Of a stretch of DNA of 64,000 bases, positions 8,187 to 16,064 are shown in pieces (position 1 is the stretch's first letter; the number at the start of each line of letters is the position of its first letter). Source of the DNA: Agreia sp. Leaf283 (lineage in GTDB: Bacteria > Actinomycetota > Actinomycetes > Actinomycetales > Microbacteriaceae); contig NZ_LMNF01000001.1 of NCBI RefSeq assembly GCF_001422485.1, positions 1,153,050 through 1,217,049 of the forward strand, read 5' to 3'. The notes beneath the pieces are model-generated. The model ran no database searches. It was not told the DNA's origin and saw nothing but the letters and a program-made list of their open reading frames with translations. The translations under genes were made by a program, and so were the position numbers.

Positions 8187-9206
8187 GTGACGAAGAAGTC
8201 CACACTCGTGCTGGTTGCCGAGCGCGCCGGTGTGTCGATCGCCTCGGTCTCGCGGGTGCTCAACGGGCTTCCTGCATCGGATGGCGTGACCGAGCGAGTG
8301 CGCGAGGCCGCCACCGCCCTGGGCTACGTTCCCTCGGCCACCGCCCGCTCGCTCAAGGTCGGCAAGACCATGCAGATCGCGCTCGCGGTCGCCGACGTCG
8401 GAAACCCCGTCTACGTCGCGATGATGCACGAGGTCTCCCGTGTCGTGACCGAGGCCGGCTACCGCCTCGTGCTCTCGTCGACCGGAAGCGACCCCAGCGA
8501 CCAGATCGACTTCCTCGCCGGCCTCAACCGCGGCTTTGCCGACGGCCTCATCATGAGCCCGCTGCGCGTGACCGATGAGCTCGTCGCCGCGCTGCAGGAG
8601 ACGCGTGTGCCCGTCGTGATCATCGGATCGCTGCCCGCGGGCGTCGAGTTCGACAACGTGCGTGCCGATTCGGCCAAGGGCATCGGCCTCGCGGTGAAGC
8701 ACCTCGTGAAGGCGGGGCGCGAGCGCATCGCCTTCATCAACGGACCCGTCGACACCGTACCGGGCGCAGCCCGACTCGCCGGGTACGTGCGGGCCATGAC
8801 CAAGCACGGCATGCCGCTCGTCGCCGACATGCAGGCGAGCGCAGATGACTTCACCTACCGCGCCGGCCTCGTCGCCGCCCGCGAGCTCTTCTCCCAGTCG
8901 ACCCCCGACGCGGTGGTGTGCGCGAACGATCTGCTCGCGGTCGCGGCCATGAAGGAGCTCAGCACCCGCGGCATCCGGGTGCCCGAGCAGGTGGCCGTGA
9001 TCGGCATGGACGACACCGACATCGCCGAGCTCGCCAACCCCTCGATCACGAGCGTCGACCTCGGCTCGGTCAAGCGCGCGCGGGCCGCAGCGAAGCTGCT
9101 CATCCGGCGCCTTGAAACACCGGATGCGCCGGTCGAGCAGGTCGTGATCAAGCCGTCGCTGACGGTTCGCGAGTCCACACCTGCTGCACAGAACCCCACC
9201 CCCTGA
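8187..9206 (+). CDS. LacI-family regulator heading the 8-22 kb operon
   Basis: 339 residues. HTH at about residues 5-27 (LVLVAERAGVSIASVSRVLN) and a LacI/PurR-type effector domain (ALAVADVGNPVYVAMMHEV, VVCANDLLAVAAMKEL, IGMDDTDIAELANPSITSVD). The GTG at 8187 begins 4 codons before the HTH and follows AAGG at 8177-8180; the open frame upstream runs through the repeat. It is the first gene of a same-strand series to 22619 with gaps of 36 nt or less to the permeases, and a LacI-type palindrome overlaps its promoter, so it most likely represses its own operon. Ligand unknown. Confidence 0.92.
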   Translation: MTKKSTLVLVAERAGVSIASVSRVLNGLPASDGVTERVREAATALGYVPSATARSLKVGKTMQIALAVADVGNPVYVAMMHEVSRVVTEAGYRLVLSSTGSDPSDQIDFLAGLNRGFADGLIMSPLRVTDELVAALQETRVPVVIIGSLPAGVEFDNVRADSAKGIGLAVKHLVKAGRERIAFINGPVDTVPGAARLAGYVRAMTKHGMPLVADMQASADDFTYRAGLVAARELFSQSTPDAVVCANDLLAVAAMKELSTRGIRVPEQVAVIGMDDTDIAELANPSITSVDLGSVKRARAAAKLLIRRLETPDAPVEQVVIKPSLTVRESTPAAQNPTP

Positions 9207-9242
9207 CCCGACCCACCTCCCCACAATCGAAGAGGATGCACG

Positions 9243-10199
9243 ATGACGAGCACACTCGACAGTCGCCCGCGCGCGGGCGCGCCGAACCCCACGGCACCGC
9301 CGAAGAAGCGTCGACGCTCGCGCGTCGGCGGCGGCGGAGGCCGTGACGCCTGGCTTCTCGTACTGCCGGCCCTGATCCCCGTTCTGCTGTTCAGCGTCTA
9401 CCCGCTCGCACAGGGCCTGCTTCTGGGCTTCACCGACTCGAAGGCCGGGCTGAACGCCACGGTCAGCTTCAACGGCGTCGACAACTACACGCAGCTCATG
9501 GGCAACGAGCTCTTCTGGAACTCGTTCCGCATCGGCCTCATCTGGGCGTTCGGCGTCACGATCCTGCAGTTCTTCGCCTCGCTCGGGCTCGCGCTGCTGC
9601 TGAACCTCGACCTCAAGATCCGCTGGATCGCGCGCACCCTGGCCCTGGTGCCGTGGGCCATGCCGCCGGTGATCATCGCCATCATGTGGCGACTGATGCT
9701 CAACCCCACTTACGGTCCGATCAACGAGGGCATGCGGGCCATCGGCCTGCCGGGCGACATCAACTGGCTCGGCGACTTCTCGACCGCGCTGCCCGCCGTG
9801 ATCGTCGTGGGCGTCTGGGCCGGAATGCCGCAGACGACCATCACGCTGCTGGCCGGGCTGCAGAACGTGCCCACCGACCTGCACGAGGCCGCATCCATCG
9901 ACGGGGCCGGCGCGTTCAAGCGCTTCTGGCACGTCACCCTGCCGGCGCTGCGACCCATCATCGTGGCGATCACCACGCTCGACCTCATCTGGAACTTCAA
10001 CAGCTTCGCCCTGGTCTACGTGCTCACGGCCGGTGGGCCGGGCGGCCAGACGATGCTGCCGATGCTCTTCGCCTACAACGAGGCGTTCCGCTACGGCAAC
10101 TTCGGCTACGCCGCCGCCATGGGAAATGTGATGGTCGTCGTGATCGGCATCTTCCTCTTCTTCTATCTGCGCAGCCAGGCGAGGAGCCGCAACTCATGA
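9243..10199 (+). CDS. Sugar ABC transporter permease (MalF/UgpA type)
   Basis: 318 residues. A basic Pro/Arg-rich cytoplasmic head (PPKKRRRSRVGGGGGRD), then six membrane segments beginning AWLLVLPALIPVLLFSVYPL. EAA motif LHEAASIDGAGAFKRFWHVT. GAGGATGC-type ribosome site just upstream of ATG 9243. Overlaps the next permease by 4 nt (ATGA). Channel half of the importer whose binding protein is at 11191. Confidence 0.93.
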   Translation: MTSTLDSRPRAGAPNPTAPPKKRRRSRVGGGGGRDAWLLVLPALIPVLLFSVYPLAQGLLLGFTDSKAGLNATVSFNGVDNYTQLMGNELFWNSFRIGLIWAFGVTILQFFASLGLALLLNLDLKIRWIARTLALVPWAMPPVIIAIMWRLMLNPTYGPINEGMRAIGLPGDINWLGDFSTALPAVIVVGVWAGMPQTTITLLAGLQNVPTDLHEAASIDGAGAFKRFWHVTLPALRPIIVAITTLDLIWNFNSFALVYVLTAGGPGGQTMLPMLFAYNEAFRYGNFGYAAAMGNVMVVVIGIFLFFYLRSQARSRNS

Positions 10200-11116
10200 C
10201 CGCCACCATCGACCGCCCGCAGTCCGACAACCCAAAACGGCCCGACCGCCCTGCGCCCACGCCCCGTCGGCTCTCGTCGGCGAAGCGCACCCGCCGGGTC
10301 ACGCGTCCGCTGCAGTACCTGGCGCTCGCGGGCTACATCGTGTTCCTCGGATTCCCGCTGCTGTTCCTGCTCATCACGGCATTCAAAACGCCGCAGGAGC
10401 TGCAGTCGGCGGCCCCGTCGTTCCTGCCGCAGTCGCTCAACTTCGACAACTTCACGGAGGCCACCGAGAAGGCCAACCTGATTCCGGCGGCGCTGAACAG
10501 CCTCATCGTGTCGGTCGCGACGACCCTCATCGTGACCGTGATCTCGCTGCCGGCGGCCTACGCCCTCGCCCGGTTCAAGACCAAGCTGCGCACGGTGGCG
10601 ACGGGCTGGATCCTGCTCAGCCAGGTGTTCCCGTTCATCCTCATCATCATTCCGCTGTTCCTGGTGCTCAAGCAGATCGGGCTCATCAACAGCCTGGTCG
10701 GCCTGATCCTCGTGTACACGGTGTGGTCGCTGCCGTTCGCCCTGTGGATGCTGCAGGGGTACGTCGCCGGGATCCCCGTCGAACTCGAGGAGGCCGGGGC
10801 GATGGACGGCGGGTCGAGGCTGCTCGTGCTGCGCAAGATCATCCTTCCGCTGCTCGCCCCCGGCCTCGTCGCCACGAGCCTGTTTACCTTCATCTCGGCC
10901 TGGAACGAGTTCTTCTTCGCTCTTGTGCTCATCCAGGACCCAGCGCTGCAGACGCTGCCGCTCACCCTCGCGCGCTTCGTCGGCGCCGAGGGGCAGGTGC
11001 AGCTCGGCCAGCTCGCGGCGGCGTCGCTGCTCGCCACGATCCCCAGCCTCGTGTTCTTCGCGCTCATCCAGAAGCGGCTCACCTCGGGCCTGCTCAGCGG
11101 CGCGGTCAAGGGCTGA
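10196..11116 (+). CDS. Sugar ABC transporter permease (MalG/UgpE type)
   Basis: 306 residues. ATG 10196 overlaps the previous stop (ATGA). Six membrane segments; EAA motif LEEAGAMDGGSRLLVLRK; C-terminus KRLTSGLLSGAVKG is the usual MalG ending. In this operon the permeases precede the binding-protein gene, unlike the operon at 2673. No ATPase gene in the operon. Confidence 0.93.
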   Translation: MTATIDRPQSDNPKRPDRPAPTPRRLSSAKRTRRVTRPLQYLALAGYIVFLGFPLLFLLITAFKTPQELQSAAPSFLPQSLNFDNFTEATEKANLIPAALNSLIVSVATTLIVTVISLPAAYALARFKTKLRTVATGWILLSQVFPFILIIIPLFLVLKQIGLINSLVGLILVYTVWSLPFALWMLQGYVAGIPVELEEAGAMDGGSRLLVLRKIILPLLAPGLVATSLFTFISAWNEFFFALVLIQDPALQTLPLTLARFVGAEGQVQLGQLAAASLLATIPSLVFFALIQKRLTSGLLSGAVKG

Positions 11117-11190
11117 CCCCGCCTCACCCCCCCCACCATCCGACCCAACACAGTGCAGTGCCCTCACCAGAAAACAAAGGAGTTTCACCC

Positions 11191-12483
11191 ATGAGAAGAA
11201 AGATTTCGGTCGCCGTCGGCGCCGTCGCCATCGTCGGCATGATGTCGGGATGCGCGTTCGGCGGAGGCGGAACGACAGACAGCTCGTCGAACGACGGCCC
11301 CGTCGAGATCACCTTCCAGAGCCTCGCCTACCAGGACTCCACGGTGGCGGCCACGAAGGAGATCGTCGACAGCTGGAACGCCGACAACCCCGACATCCAG
11401 GTGAAGCTCACCCAGGGAAGCTGGGACAACGTGCACGACCAGCTCGTCACCCAGTTCCAGGGCGGCACGGCCCCGGATGTCATCCAGGACGAGTCGAGCG
11501 ACATCCTCGGCTTCGCGAACCAGGGCTACCTCGCCGACCTCAGCGACCAGCTGAGCGACGACGTGAAGTCGAGCGTCTCCGACGACGTGTGGAAGACGGT
11601 GTCGACCGCCGACGGCAAGATCGTCGCCGCTCCCACCCTGCTGCAGACCTACGTGGTCTACGCCAACACCGACGCGTTCGCCGCGGCCGGCGTCGAGGTT
11701 CCCACAGGCGACGAACTCACCTGGGACCAGCTGCAGGACATCTCGAAGAAGCTCACCGCCGACGGCAAGTTCGGTGTCGGCTGGGGCCTCAAGCAGCCGA
11801 CCGCCGCGATCATGAACACGGCCCTCGGATTCGACGGCACCTTCTTCGACGTCGAAGACGACGGCACCGCCAAGATCGACATCGGCGACGACGAGTTGGC
11901 CGTTCCGAAGTATGTGCACGACATGGCCTACGAAGACGCGTCGCTCGACCCGATCACGCTCACCCAGAGCGGGTCGGATGTCCTCCCCGGCTTCCTCGGT
12001 GGAACGTACGCCATGTACGTGGGCGGCAACTTCCTGGCGCAGCAGATCAGCGAGTCCGCGCCCGAGGGCTTCAACTGGAAGGTCCTGCCCCCGCTCGCCG
12101 GCTCCGCCGGCCCGGTGCAGGCCGCGAACCCGCAGACCCTCTCCGTGGCAGCCGAGAGCAAGAACGTCGAGGCCTCGGCCAAGTTCATCGACTACTTCAT
12201 GAGCGCCGACAACCTCGCCTCGGTCGCCGAGGGCGACTGGCTGATCCCGTCGACGGATGCCGCGCGCACCGCCGTGGAGACGAACACGAACGGCGAGAAC
12301 GGCTGGAAGGAGCTGCTCGCGACCGGTGAAGACCTCACGGGTGCGCCGTTCCAGAAGGCCACGAACTACCCGCAGTGGAAGGACCAGTATGCGACCCCGC
12401 TGCTGCAGCAGTACTTCGCGAACTCGATCACCCTCGACGAGCTGAAGCAGAAGCTCACCGAGGGCTGGTCGTCGATCGGCTGA
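11191..12483 (+). CDS. Sugar ABC transporter substrate-binding lipoprotein
   Basis: 430 residues. Lys/Arg N-terminus and lipobox MMSGC with the lipid-bearing Cys at residue 21. Family 1 extracellular solute-binding fold (SWNADNPDIQVKLTQGSW, FQGGTAPDVIQDES, FLGGTYAMYVGGNF). ATG 11191 is preceded by AAAGGAG (11176-11182). Partner of the two preceding permeases. The enzymes downstream (ADP-ribosylglycohydrolases, ribokinase, glycosidase-like fusion) suggest the ligand is an unusual pentose-containing glycoside rather than a common disaccharide; this is inference. Confidence 0.92.
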   Translation: MRRKISVAVGAVAIVGMMSGCAFGGGGTTDSSSNDGPVEITFQSLAYQDSTVAATKEIVDSWNADNPDIQVKLTQGSWDNVHDQLVTQFQGGTAPDVIQDESSDILGFANQGYLADLSDQLSDDVKSSVSDDVWKTVSTADGKIVAAPTLLQTYVVYANTDAFAAAGVEVPTGDELTWDQLQDISKKLTADGKFGVGWGLKQPTAAIMNTALGFDGTFFDVEDDGTAKIDIGDDELAVPKYVHDMAYEDASLDPITLTQSGSDVLPGFLGGTYAMYVGGNFLAQQISESAPEGFNWKVLPPLAGSAGPVQAANPQTLSVAAESKNVEASAKFIDYFMSADNLASVAEGDWLIPSTDAARTAVETNTNGENGWKELLATGEDLTGAPFQKATNYPQWKDQYATPLLQQYFANSITLDELKQKLTEGWSSIG

Positions 12484-12500
12484 CCTTCCAGCACGCCGGA

Positions 12501-12526
12501 GCGCGGGGCGGAACCCCGCCCCGCGC
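12501..12526 (+). terminator. GC-rich hairpin after the binding-protein gene
   Basis: GCGCGGGGCGG (12501-12511), loop AACC, then CCGCCCCGCGC (12516-12526): a perfect 11-bp stem 17 nt after the binding-protein stop. No T-tract follows and the next gene is in the same direction, so it may be an attenuator or mRNA 3'-end stabiliser. Same arrangement as 3988-4018 and 42207-42255. Confidence 0.6.
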
Positions 12527-12607
12527 CCCGGCCCCCGCACCAGAACACACCCCATGACACACGACACTCAGCCGGCCACGACCGTCGGAACACAAGGAGA
12601 CTTCAGG

Positions 12608-13750
12608 ATGGATCTGCTCGAAGACAAGGCGACAGGGGCCCTCGCGGGCGCCGCCGTGGGCGACGCCCTGGGAGGAGCCGCGGAGGGCAACACGCCCGAG
12701 GCCATCCAGGAGCGCTACGACGGGTTCATCACCGGCGTCGTCCCGCCGTTCCTGGCCGACTGGCGCAACGCCCGGCCCATCGCGCCGTACCACAAGGGCG
12801 ATGGCCACATCACCGACGACACCCTCATGACCAACGCGCTCGTCGACGTCTACGACGAGGTGCGCGACCACCTCGACGCCTATGCGATCGCCGAGAAGTT
12901 CGTTCCGCGCCTCATCGGTGAACGCCAGTGGATCCCCGAACTCGAGACCGACGCGATCCTGCTGCAGCGCATCTTCCTCGCCGAGAAGTGGCTCGTCGCG
13001 CGCATCCACTACGGTCACATCGACCCCCGCGAGGCGGGCGTCGGCAACATCGTGAACTGCGGCGCCACCATGTACGCGGCCCCCATCGGAATCATCAACG
13101 CGGGCTCGCCCGACACCGCCTACGCCGAGGCCATCGACGTGGCCGGCGCCCACCAGTCGAGCTACGGCCGCGAGGCGGCCGGCGTCTACGCTGCCGCCGT
13201 CGCCGAGGCGATGCGCGTCGGCGCGACCGTCTCGAGCGTTCTGGATGTCGCCCTGCGGCTCGCGAAGGACGGCACGCGCGACGCGATCGAATCGGTCGTC
13301 GAGGCCGCATCCACCCGCAGCGACTGGCGCGACTCGCTCGCCCACCTCCGCTCGGCCGTCGAGCCGTTCGACACCGTCGGCCCGAACTACCGGGCGCCCG
13401 CCCGCGACGCCCGCATCCCGAGCCGCACGAAGTCGATCGAGGAGCTGCCCATCGCCCTCGGCATGCTCGTGGTCGGCGGGGGAGACTACAGCGAGGCCGT
13501 TCTGGGCTCGATCAACTACGGTCGCGACTCCGACTCGATCGCCGTGATGGCCGGGTCGATCGCGGGCGCGCTGCACGGGCTCGAGGCGGTTCCGGCCGAG
13601 TGGGTCGACGCCGTCACGCAGGGCAGCCGCATCGACATCACCGCCACCGGCCCGCGCATCGCGGCCGTCGCGCGCGAGGTGTTCGAGAAGGACTGCGCCC
13701 GCGCCGAGGCCCGCGCGGCCTCGATGTCGGCAATCACGCGAGCACTCTGA
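12608..13750 (+). CDS. ADP-ribosylglycohydrolase (DraG/ARH family), copy 1
   Basis: 380 residues. Dinuclear metal-site motifs of the family are intact: G18-D19 in VGDALGG, T69-D70-D71-T72 in HITDDT, and D307/D309 in GRDSDS followed by GSIAGALHG. The family cleaves N- or O-glycosidic bonds to ribose (ADP-ribose on Arg or Ser, or related ribosides). ATG 12608 is preferred over an upstream ATG at 12554 because AAGGAG lies 9 nt before it and the fold begins here. It overlaps copy 2 by 1 nt. The operon context (sugar importer, ribokinase) suggests it hydrolyses an imported ribosyl compound, not protein ADP-ribosylation. Confidence 0.88.
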   Translation: MDLLEDKATGALAGAAVGDALGGAAEGNTPEAIQERYDGFITGVVPPFLADWRNARPIAPYHKGDGHITDDTLMTNALVDVYDEVRDHLDAYAIAEKFVPRLIGERQWIPELETDAILLQRIFLAEKWLVARIHYGHIDPREAGVGNIVNCGATMYAAPIGIINAGSPDTAYAEAIDVAGAHQSSYGREAAGVYAAAVAEAMRVGATVSSVLDVALRLAKDGTRDAIESVVEAASTRSDWRDSLAHLRSAVEPFDTVGPNYRAPARDARIPSRTKSIEELPIALGMLVVGGGDYSEAVLGSINYGRDSDSIAVMAGSIAGALHGLEAVPAEWVDAVTQGSRIDITATGPRIAAVAREVFEKDCARAEARAASMSAITRAL

Positions 13751-15168
13751 TGCTGCGACTGAGCTGGACCCAGCCCGAAGACCTGGTGCCGCACGCGCTG
13801 GCCGCCGCTCGCCTCGACGGGGTCGACGTGTCGACGCTCGAGGCGGAGTGGGTGGCGGCGGGCGGTTCGCCGACCGCCGCCGTCAGCGGTGCGTCGCCGC
13901 AGCCCGCGCCTCCCGAGCTGCGCGAACTCGCGCGTGCCCTGCTCGCGCGCATCGACGAGCTGCCTCTACCCGCCGCGCTCGTCGCGGCCGAGCCCGACGC
14001 ACTCGACGCCATCCTCGACCTCGCGCCGCAGCCGCCCGAGCTGCCGACGGTGTCGAGCGACTCGGGCGGGACCGGCTCGATGTCGACCGGCTCGTTCGGC
14101 GACCGGATGCTCGGGGCCTGGCTGGGCAGGGCCGCGGGCTGCCTGCTCGGCAAGCCCGTCGAGAAGATCTCGCGAGAGGGCATCCGCGCCATTGCGCAGT
14201 CGACCGGCAACTGGCCGGTCTCCTCGTACTTCACCGAGCGGGGACTCCACCCGGCCGTCGCGGCGCGATACCCGTGGAACCGGCGCAGCCGCCCCACGAG
14301 CCTCGTCGAGAACATCGTCGGCATGCCCGAAGACGACGACCTCAACTTTCCCCTGATCGCCCTCGAGCTGCTCGAGCGCGCAGGGGCCGACTTCACGACC
14401 GACGACGTGGCGCTCTCGTGGCTCGCGAACCTGCCCGGAGGCCGCGTGTTCACGGCCGAGCGCATCGTCTACCGCAACCTGCTCGAGGGGCACGAGCCCG
14501 ATCTCGCGGCCACGGTGCAGAACCCGTTCCAGGAGTGGATCGGTGCGCAGATCCGTACCGATGTCTACGGCTGGGCGCGGCCCGGCGACCCCCACGCCGC
14601 GGCCGCGCTCTCTTATCGCGACGCGTGGCTCAGCCACCGGCGCAGCGGGCTCTACGGCGCGCTCTTCGTCGCGGCCGCCAGCTCCGCGGCGCTCGTCGCC
14701 TCGTCGGTGCACGAGGTGATCGCGGCCGGGCTCTCGGCGGTTCCCGAGGGCAGCCGCTACGCCGCGGCCGTCCTGCGCGGCGCCGAGCTGGGCGAATCCG
14801 AGCTCTCGGTCGACGAGGGCCTCGACGCGCTCGCCGCCGAGTTCGGTCACCTGCACTGGGTGCACGCGCTCAACAACAGCGCGCTGCTGGCGTTCGCGCT
14901 CGTGCGCTCCGACGGCGACTTCGCCACGGCGATCTCAATCGCCGTGATGGGTGGCTGGGACACCGACTCGGTGGGCGCCACCGCCGGCGCGATCGCGGGC
15001 GCGCTGACCGGCGCCGCCGCGCTGCCTGAGGCCTGGATCGAGCCTCTGCACAACCGACTCGCCACGTCGATCCCGGGCTTCGACGGCATCGGCTTCGACG
15101 AGCTCGCGGAGCGCACGGCCGCTCTCGCTCCGACTCCCACACCGACCCTTTCGCAGGCCGCCCGATGA
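13750..15168 (+). CDS. ADP-ribosylglycohydrolase family protein, copy 2
   Basis: 472 residues; TGATG overlap with copy 1. The first 115 or so residues are an extension, with Pro/Ala-rich parts, that copy 1 lacks. The catalytic fold starts at SFGDRMLGAWLGRAAGC, has an acidic metal-binding stretch PEDDDLNF in place of TDDT, and ends with the typical GWDTDSVGATAGAIAGAL. The altered TDDT region and extension suggest a different substrate from copy 1, or that the two proteins act sequentially or as a complex. Overlaps the ribokinase gene by 4 nt. Family assignment is firm; reaction is unknown. Confidence 0.85.
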   Translation: MLRLSWTQPEDLVPHALAAARLDGVDVSTLEAEWVAAGGSPTAAVSGASPQPAPPELRELARALLARIDELPLPAALVAAEPDALDAILDLAPQPPELPTVSSDSGGTGSMSTGSFGDRMLGAWLGRAAGCLLGKPVEKISREGIRAIAQSTGNWPVSSYFTERGLHPAVAARYPWNRRSRPTSLVENIVGMPEDDDLNFPLIALELLERAGADFTTDDVALSWLANLPGGRVFTAERIVYRNLLEGHEPDLAATVQNPFQEWIGAQIRTDVYGWARPGDPHAAAALSYRDAWLSHRRSGLYGALFVAAASSAALVASSVHEVIAAGLSAVPEGSRYAAAVLRGAELGESELSVDEGLDALAAEFGHLHWVHALNNSALLAFALVRSDGDFATAISIAVMGGWDTDSVGATAGAIAGALTGAAALPEAWIEPLHNRLATSIPGFDGIGFDELAERTAALAPTPTPTLSQAAR

Positions 15169-16064
15169 GCGTCATCGTGGTCGGAAGCGCCAACCTCGAC
15201 CTCGTCTACACGGTCGAGGCCATCCCCGCGCCCGGCGAGACCGTGCTTGCGACGGGCGGCGGCCGGCATCCGGGTGGCAAGGGCGCCAACCAGGCCGTCG
15301 CGGCCGCCCGCGCCGGTGCGGCGACCACCTTCGTCGCGCTGCTCGGCGACGACGACGCGGGCGCGCTGCTGCGCTACAGCCTGCGCGGCGCCGGGGTCGT
15401 GGATGCTACGCGCGTCACCGCGGGCGAGACCGGCACCGCGCTCATCACCGTCGACGCGCACGCCGAGAACACCATCGTGGTGAACCAGGGAGCGAACGCG
15501 CTGTTCACCTCGCTCGCCGACGACCAGGCGCAGCTCATCCGAGACGCAGACGTGCTCGTGCTGCAGCTCGAGATCCCGATCGAGACCGTGCGCGTGGCGG
15601 CCGCCATCGCCCGCGCCGCGGGCACGCGCGTGCTGCTGAACGCGGCGCCGGTGCGGCCCCTTCCCTCCGAGCTGCTCGCGCTCGTCGACGTACTGGTCGT
15701 GAACGAGACCGAGGCGGCTCAGCTGGCCGGCGACGACGCGCGCGACCTGTTCTCGCGGGCCCGGGCGCTCACCCGCGACGTGCCGAGTGTCCTCATCACC
15801 CTCGGCTCGGCCGGTTCCGTGCTGCTGCATCGCGGCGACGCCGAGCTCACGCGGGTCGAGGCCCACGAGGTCGAGGCCGTCGACACCACCGGGGCCGGCG
15901 ACACGTTCTGCGGCGCCTTTGCCGCCGCGCTCGACGAGGGGCTCGACCTGCCCTCGGCCGTGCGTTTCGCGACCGCGGCCTCCGCCCTCTCGGTGCAGCG
16001 CGTGGGCGCCGTGCCCTCCATTCCCGATCGCAAGGAGATCGACGCTCTTGTCTCATCGCTCTGA
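15165..16064 (+). CDS. Ribokinase-like PfkB-family sugar kinase
   Basis: 299 residues. N-terminal VVGSANLDLVYTVEAIPAPG and GGRHPGGKGANQAVAAARAG match the ribokinase signature 1; the C-terminal signature is DTTGAGDTFCGAF (D240 to F251) with D246 the likely catalytic base. It would phosphorylate ribose or a related pentose released by the glycohydrolases encoded just upstream (4-nt overlap), feeding the pentose-phosphate pathway. Other PfkB substrates cannot be excluded. Confidence 0.9.
   Translation: MSVIVVGSANLDLVYTVEAIPAPGETVLATGGGRHPGGKGANQAVAAARAGAATTFVALLGDDDAGALLRYSLRGAGVVDATRVTAGETGTALITVDAHAENTIVVNQGANALFTSLADDQAQLIRDADVLVLQLEIPIETVRVAAAIARAAGTRVLLNAAPVRPLPSELLALVDVLVVNETEAAQLAGDDARDLFSRARALTRDVPSVLITLGSAGSVLLHRGDAELTRVEAHEVEAVDTTGAGDTFCGAFAAALDEGLDLPSAVRFATAASALSVQRVGAVPSIPDRKEIDALVSSL

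Noticed and set aside
8001-9932. 643-residue open frame on the minus strand
   Set aside because: Antisense to the LacI and permease genes; composition (His, Asp, Arg, Gly) is typical of shadow frames in GC-rich DNA.
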